This document shows, one piece after another, positions 59,893 to 64,000 of a DNA stretch of 64,000 nt. The number at the start of each line of letters is the position of its first letter. The first letter of the stretch is position 1. A program made the translations under genes and the position numbers. A model generated the notes under the pieces. That model was given only the letters and a program-made list of their open reading frames with translations, did not search any database and was not told the DNA's origin. This stretch comes from Burkholderiales bacterium 67-32 (lineage in GTDB: Bacteria > Pseudomonadota > Gammaproteobacteria > Burkholderiales > Burkholderiaceae_B): the NCBI GenBank assembly GCA_001898625.1, contig MKUP01000028.1:186001-250000 (forward strand). Reading direction: 5' to 3'.

Positions 59893-59912
59893 TCAACCAA
59901 CCGGATGGTTGA
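59893..59912. promoter_or_regulatory. Candidate operator upstream of the peptide ABC operon
   Basis: TCAACCA and TGGTTGA flank six bases (ACCGGA) right after the rpoD terminator, 72 bp before the substrate-binding-protein gene. The size and symmetry fit a repressor site. No regulator gene is next to it within the window. Confidence 0.5.
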
Positions 59913-59983
59913 CTCGGGGAAAATTGCGGGTATCATGAGCGCGTATCCAACGGGTGTTTCAAGCCAAAGCGGAGTGCGTTGCC

Positions 59984-61561
59984 ATGAAACTCGAAAGACT
60001 GTTTGCGATCGTGGTCTGCCTCTCGATGTTCGTTGTCGGGATGCGGGATGTGCCCGCCCAGGAAGGGCGGAAGGTATTGCGTGTCATCAGCGGCGACGTG
60101 ACCGAGCTGGATCCCACTCAGGGCAGCAACCGGGTGTCGCGCGTCTATTCGCAAATGGTTTTCGACACGCTGTTCGCGCTCGACGGCAAGCTGGTTGCCA
60201 AGCCAATGATGGTGGAGAAGTACACCGTCAGCGGTGACGGCCTGACGCGCGACTACACCTTGCGCGCGAACCTGAAATTCCACGACGGATCGCCGGTGAC
60301 CGCGCGCGACGTGGTGGCTTCGGTGAAGCGCTGGGCCGACAACACGGCCATCGGCGCGCAGCTCAAGTCGCGGCTGGCGTCGCTGACCGCCGTCAACGAC
60401 CGCGACTTCCGGCTGGTCCTGAAAGAGCCGTTCGGGTTCGTGGAGTTCCTGCTGGCCGGAGCGGGCTCGCCCATTCCGGGCATCATGCGGGAGAAGGACG
60501 CTGCGCGCCCCTACAACACGCCGATGCCGCTTCCCGTGGTCGGGTCGGGGCCGTTCACGTACGTCGATACCGAGAGGGTGGAAGGCAGCCGGGTGGTGTT
60601 CGCGCGCAACGCCGCCTACCTGTCCCGCAGCGAGCCGGCCGACGGCCTGGCGGGGGCCCGGGTCGTCAAGGTCGACCAGGTCCGCTGGATCATCATGCCG
60701 GATGCGACGACGGCGTCGAACGCGCTGGCGGCGGGCGAGGCCGATCTGTGGGCTGAGGCGGATCCGGACCAGATCGCGTTCCTGAAGCAGCGTGGGCTCA
60801 GGCTTAGTCCCAACGGGCTTCCCTTCGTCGAGTTCGTGCGTCCCAATTTCCAGCTCCCGCCGTTCAACGATGTCAGGGCGCGCCAGGCGCTCGCGCTGCT
60901 GGTCGATCAGGATGAAATCATGCCCGCCGTGGCGGGCGACGCGGACTGGAAGCCGTGCCATTCGTTCAGCGTGTGCGGCACCGCCTTCGGCACGGAGGCA
61001 GGATCCAAGCCGTTTCTTAAGCAGAACGTGCAGCGGGCCAGGAGCCTGCTGGCCGAGGCGGGATACAAGGGGGAAACGATCGTGCTGCTGAGTCTTCCCG
61101 CCGGTCCGAACATGGCCGTCGCGCAAGTGCTGGCCCAGCGCCTGAAGGAGGCCGGCGTCAAAGTCGATCTCCAGGTAACGGATCTTCCCACGCTTTTGCA
61201 GCGCGTCCGGGCCAAGGGCCAGCCGCCGGGCAAGGGCGGCTATCACCTGTTTCCGTACAACGCCACGGGCAGCATCTGGTTCCACCCGCTGACCAATGCC
61301 GCGCTCGACATGTCCTGCGGCGGACACAACTGGCCCGGTTTTCCCTGCGACGAGGCCGGCGAGCGCCTGCGCCAGCGTGTCCTGCGTGCCTTGACGCCGG
61401 CCGAGCAACAGGAAGCGTTCGAAGCCCTGCAGGAGCACATGTGGCAATTCCTGCCCTACGTGCCGGTGGGGCAGTGGGATGTCGTCAGCGCCTATCGGCC
61501 CAACATCACTGGCCTGCTGTCCGCGTACGTCCAGCCCTACTGGAACGTCGAGAAGCGCTGA
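59984..61561 (+). CDS. Peptide/opine-type ABC transporter substrate-binding protein (family 5)
   Basis: A 525-residue periplasmic binding protein of the DppA/OppA family (SBP family 5). Signal peptide about residues 1-26 (ending RDVPAQEG), then LRVISGDVTELDPTQGSN, LRANLKFHDGSPVTARDVV and VVGSGPFTYV. ATG 59984 gives MKLERLFAIVVC; the open frame starts 30 bases earlier. It leads an operon with a cupin, an amidase and a permease that runs off the window, so an amide or peptide-like substrate is likely imported and then hydrolysed. Confidence 0.93.
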   Translation: MKLERLFAIVVCLSMFVVGMRDVPAQEGRKVLRVISGDVTELDPTQGSNRVSRVYSQMVFDTLFALDGKLVAKPMMVEKYTVSGDGLTRDYTLRANLKFHDGSPVTARDVVASVKRWADNTAIGAQLKSRLASLTAVNDRDFRLVLKEPFGFVEFLLAGAGSPIPGIMREKDAARPYNTPMPLPVVGSGPFTYVDTERVEGSRVVFARNAAYLSRSEPADGLAGARVVKVDQVRWIIMPDATTASNALAAGEADLWAEADPDQIAFLKQRGLRLSPNGLPFVEFVRPNFQLPPFNDVRARQALALLVDQDEIMPAVAGDADWKPCHSFSVCGTAFGTEAGSKPFLKQNVQRARSLLAEAGYKGETIVLLSLPAGPNMAVAQVLAQRLKEAGVKVDLQVTDLPTLLQRVRAKGQPPGKGGYHLFPYNATGSIWFHPLTNAALDMSCGGHNWPGFPCDEAGERLRQRVLRALTPAEQQEAFEALQEHMWQFLPYVPVGQWDVVSAYRPNITGLLSAYVQPYWNVEKR

Positions 61562-61596
61562 GCGTGTCCGGAAGGCTCATTCCCTAGGAGAGGTCC

Positions 61597-62136
61597 ATGC
61601 AGAGTCGTCAGGTAAGTCCCGAGGAAATGCGAAAGCGGGTGGCTGTCTTCAGCGAGCTCCAGTCCAGCACCATGCCGCTGATCGATGCGGCCAGGCCCGA
61701 GTTCCAGCGCGAACTCCTGAGCATCATCGGCCAGGGCGTGGCCGAGGACGGCGCCATCGTTCCGCCCATCACGGATGTCGAGGGCTTCCATCTGTCCATC
61801 GTCCGGGTCGAAGCCGGGAAGGGCAGCGCGCTTCACAAGCACCGGACCGTGGAGGTGTTCATGCCCCTGAACGGCCGGTTCTCGGTGCAATGGGGGGGCC
61901 AGGGCGAGCACGAGATCTTTCTCGATCAGTATGACGTCATCTCGCTTCCGGTCGGGGTGCTGCGCGGATTCCGCAACGAGAGTCCCGGCCAGGCGCTGCT
62001 GCTGGTCATCATCGGCGGCGACGACCCGGGCAGCGTGGAGTGGATAGACGAGGTGATGGACGCGGCGCGCCGCAAGGGCTTCGGCCTGGACGAGCGGGGC
62101 AAGATCACCACCCGTTCCGCGGTCGAGGGAGGCTGA
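61597..62136 (+). CDS. Cupin-domain protein
   Basis: A 179-residue single-domain cupin. The first motif reads GKGSALHKHRTVEVFMPLNGR (H-x-H and E), the second LPVGVLRGFRNE; together they suggest a metal-binding beta-barrel with some ligands altered. GGAGAGG is located 10 bases before ATG 61597. It lies between the ABC binding protein and the amidase and may be an enzyme or binding protein for the same substrate. Its function is not known. Confidence 0.82.
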   Translation: MQSRQVSPEEMRKRVAVFSELQSSTMPLIDAARPEFQRELLSIIGQGVAEDGAIVPPITDVEGFHLSIVRVEAGKGSALHKHRTVEVFMPLNGRFSVQWGGQGEHEIFLDQYDVISLPVGVLRGFRNESPGQALLLVIIGGDDPGSVEWIDEVMDAARRKGFGLDERGKITTRSAVEGG

Positions 62137-62143
62137 GCCGGCC

Positions 62144-63547
62144 ATGCGACAGGACGAACTTTGCGGATTGTCCGCGACGCGTCTGGCGGCTCTTATTGCG
62201 TCGCGCCAGGTTTCGCCGGTCGAGGTGACCGGCGCGGTGCTCGATCGCATCGATCGGGTCAATCCACGGATCAATGCGTTCGCGCTGGTGTTGCGGGAAG
62301 AGGCGCAACGCGCGGCCCGCGAGGCCGAGCGGCGGGTGATGGCGGGCGAGGCGCTCGGCCCGCTGCACGGGGTGCCCGTGACGGTCAAGGACAACGTCGC
62401 GGTAGCCGGCGTGCCGTTGGGCAACGGATCCATCGCCGTGGCGCCAGCCATCCCGGTAAAGGATGCCATGGCGGTCGAGCGGGTGCGGGCCGCGGGCGCG
62501 ATCCTGATCGGCAAGACGACCCTGCCGGAGTTCGCGCACAAGATGGTGACCGAGAGCCCGGCGACCGGGGTGACGCGCAATCCCTGGAACCTGGACCACA
62601 CGCCGGGAGGATCGAGCGGCGGGGCCGGAGCGGCCCTGGCCGCGGGCATGGGGCCGCTGGCGATCGCCACCGATGGCGGGGGTTCGATCCGCTGTCCATC
62701 CGCATGGAATGGCGTGGTCGGCATGAAGCCGACCCTGGGGCGCGTGCCGATCGAGGCGGTGGCCGACGGCTTCGGGAATTTCGCCTACATCGGGCCCATG
62801 GCACGCACCACGCAGGACGCCGCGCTGCTGCTGTCGGTAATGCAGGGGCCGTCCGCCGCCGATCCGTTCTCGAGCCGGGGCGCGCCGCCTGCGTGGTCCG
62901 ACGGAATCCGTGGGCTGCGGGTAGGCTGGATCGAGCACTTCGGCGAATATCGAACCGATCCGGAGGTGCTGCGGATCACGTCGGCCGCCGTGTCCCGCCT
63001 TTCGGATCGCGGGGCGAGCGTCGAAAGCCTGCGCGAGGCCTGCTTCGATGGCCTTTATCCCTTGTATGCGACGCTTGCCAGCACGCATCGCGCCGGGCGG
63101 TATGGGGCTCTTTTCGATGCCGCGCCGGACAAGATGACGCCCACGCTGCGCGCGGGTATCGCGCAAGGCCGCGGCTGGTCGGCACTCGAATTCCTGGCCG
63201 CCTGCGATCGGCGCACCGCGCTTTTCCGGTCGGTGCAGGCCATCTTCGAACGCTTCGACGTATTGGCCATGCCGACGACGACCGTCGCGGCCCCCCATCT
63301 GGACACCATCGATCCGGGGTATCCGGGGGCGTATCCGCAGTGGGCGGCGGCGCTGCATCCGTTCAACCTGACAGGCCATCCCGCGCTTTCCTCGCCCGTG
63401 GGATTCACCGGGACGGGACTGCCCGTGGGGCTGCAACTCGTGGGGCCATGGGACGCCGAGCAGCGCCTGTTCATGCTGTCCCAGGCGCTGGAGCAGGACC
63501 TGGGCCTGTCGGGAGGCATCGCGAACCTGGAGGATGCGCCATGCTAG
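62144..63547 (+). CDS. Amidase (amidase signature family)
   Basis: A 467-residue amidase signature enzyme. The Ser-cisSer-Lys triad is visible as K82 (VTVKDNVAV), the GGSSGG serines at 157-158 and S181 (DGGGSIRCP). Such enzymes hydrolyse amides to acids and ammonia. It lies 7 bp after the cupin gene and overlaps the permease start by 7 bases. With the importer it probably degrades an imported amide. GatA function is unlikely: it is out of gatCAB context, and the binding pocket region differs. Confidence 0.92.
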   Translation: MRQDELCGLSATRLAALIASRQVSPVEVTGAVLDRIDRVNPRINAFALVLREEAQRAAREAERRVMAGEALGPLHGVPVTVKDNVAVAGVPLGNGSIAVAPAIPVKDAMAVERVRAAGAILIGKTTLPEFAHKMVTESPATGVTRNPWNLDHTPGGSSGGAGAALAAGMGPLAIATDGGGSIRCPSAWNGVVGMKPTLGRVPIEAVADGFGNFAYIGPMARTTQDAALLLSVMQGPSAADPFSSRGAPPAWSDGIRGLRVGWIEHFGEYRTDPEVLRITSAAVSRLSDRGASVESLREACFDGLYPLYATLASTHRAGRYGALFDAAPDKMTPTLRAGIAQGRGWSALEFLAACDRRTALFRSVQAIFERFDVLAMPTTTVAAPHLDTIDPGYPGAYPQWAAALHPFNLTGHPALSSPVGFTGTGLPVGLQLVGPWDAEQRLFMLSQALEQDLGLSGGIANLEDAPC

Positions 63548-64000
63548 GTTTCATCGTCCGCCGGACTCTGTCGACCCTGCCCGTCATGGGCGTGGTCGCG
63601 CTGCTGGTGTTCAGCCTGATGTACCTGGCGCCGGGGGATCCGGCATTGCTGATCGCCGGCGACCATGCCAGCCAGGAGGAACTGGACCGTATCCGCATCT
63701 CCCTGGGACTGGACGAGCCGTTTCCCATCCGCTTCGCCACCTGGGTCTGGCAGCTTCTGCACGGCGCGTTGGGGACGTCGATCTTCACCAACCTGCCGGT
63801 GGGCACACTGCTGCTGGAACGGATGGAACCGACCGTGTCCCTGATGGCCGTGACGCTGGTCATCGCCACCAGCGCGGGGGTGCCGCTGGGGATCGCCGCC
63901 GCGGCCAGGGCCGATTCCTGGGTCGACCGCCTGGTCATGACGGGAGCCGTGTTCGGATTCTCCGTGCCGGTGTTCGTCCTGGGTTATGTGCTGGCCTACG
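63541..64000 (+). CDS. ABC transporter permease, DppB/OppB type, 3' partial
   Basis: 153 codons are visible before the window ends. MLGFIVRRTLSTLPVMGVV is the classic N-terminus of DppB/GsiC-type permeases, followed by LVFSLMYLAPGDPA, ISLGLDEPFPIRF and LGTSIFTNLPVGTLLLERM. Several membrane segments are present. It starts at ATG 63541, overlapping the amidase stop. It forms the first membrane subunit of the importer whose binding protein starts at 59984. Confidence 0.93.
   Translation, partial: MLGFIVRRTLSTLPVMGVVALLVFSLMYLAPGDPALLIAGDHASQEELDRIRISLGLDEPFPIRFATWVWQLLHGALGTSIFTNLPVGTLLLERMEPTVSLMAVTLVIATSAGVPLGIAAAARADSWVDRLVMTGAVFGFSVPVFVLGYVLAY

Overview
The window is high-GC, gene-dense DNA from a betaproteobacterium of the family Alcaligenaceae, most like Bordetella or Achromobacter. 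Three things support this: five separate genes for Bug-type periplasmic receptors, housekeeping blocks in the order expected for that family (folK-pcnB-HAD-hda / purM / hisC-miaA-mutL; rpsU-yqeY-like-dnaG-rpoD), and protein sequences of Bordetella type. No tRNA, rRNA, CRISPR array, prophage or insertion sequence was recognised. The assignment rests on gene content, not on a database search.

Layout. 1-8 kb: a three-gene CoA operon (MaoC-type hydratase, CaiB-type CoA-transferase, CitE-type lyase) that resembles itaconate/citramalate catabolism, two convergent Bug receptors, and a DapA-like aldolase divergent from a GntR regulator, with two matching palindromic operators between them; then an MFS transporter and a 55-residue membrane protein. 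8.4-18 kb: parE-parC, a lipoprotein metallo-beta-lactamase-fold hydrolase, an HNH endonuclease, htpG behind a heat-shock promoter, a spermidine-synthase-like protein and a deoxyinosine glycosylase. 18-31.6 kb: a catabolic accessory region bracketed by two LysR regulators. Its plus-strand run holds two M24-fold proteins with degraded metal sites, a Bug receptor, a TauD-type dioxygenase, a CapA-like protein and a 2-hydroxyacid dehydrogenase. Its minus-strand run holds a second dehydrogenase, an RraA-like aldolase, a Bug receptor, a CoA-transferase and a citrate-synthase-fold lyase. 31.6-48 kb: an acetyltransferase, a LON-domain protein, a copper-type P-ATPase with its own MerR-type operator, then folK to mutL, dedA, a Tat-exported amidase, tsaE and queG. 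48-57 kb: a Bug receptor, a DUF2214 membrane protein, a TetR regulator with xerD, ybaK, plsY, tsaD, rpsU, a yqeY-like gene and dnaG. 57-64 kb: rpoD, then the start of a peptide-type ABC importer operon with a cupin and an amidase.

The most notable structure that is not a gene is a dispersed palindromic repeat with seven copies between 13.8 and 53.2 kb. Every copy starts at the 3' end of a gene, in the same orientation as that gene and within about 10 bases of its stop codon. In three cases (HNH, HisC, PlsY) the repeat supplies the stop codon, so these unrelated proteins all end in PPTR. Two stem subtypes differ by compensatory changes, which suggests the folded structure is conserved. This is the best candidate in the window for an undescribed element.
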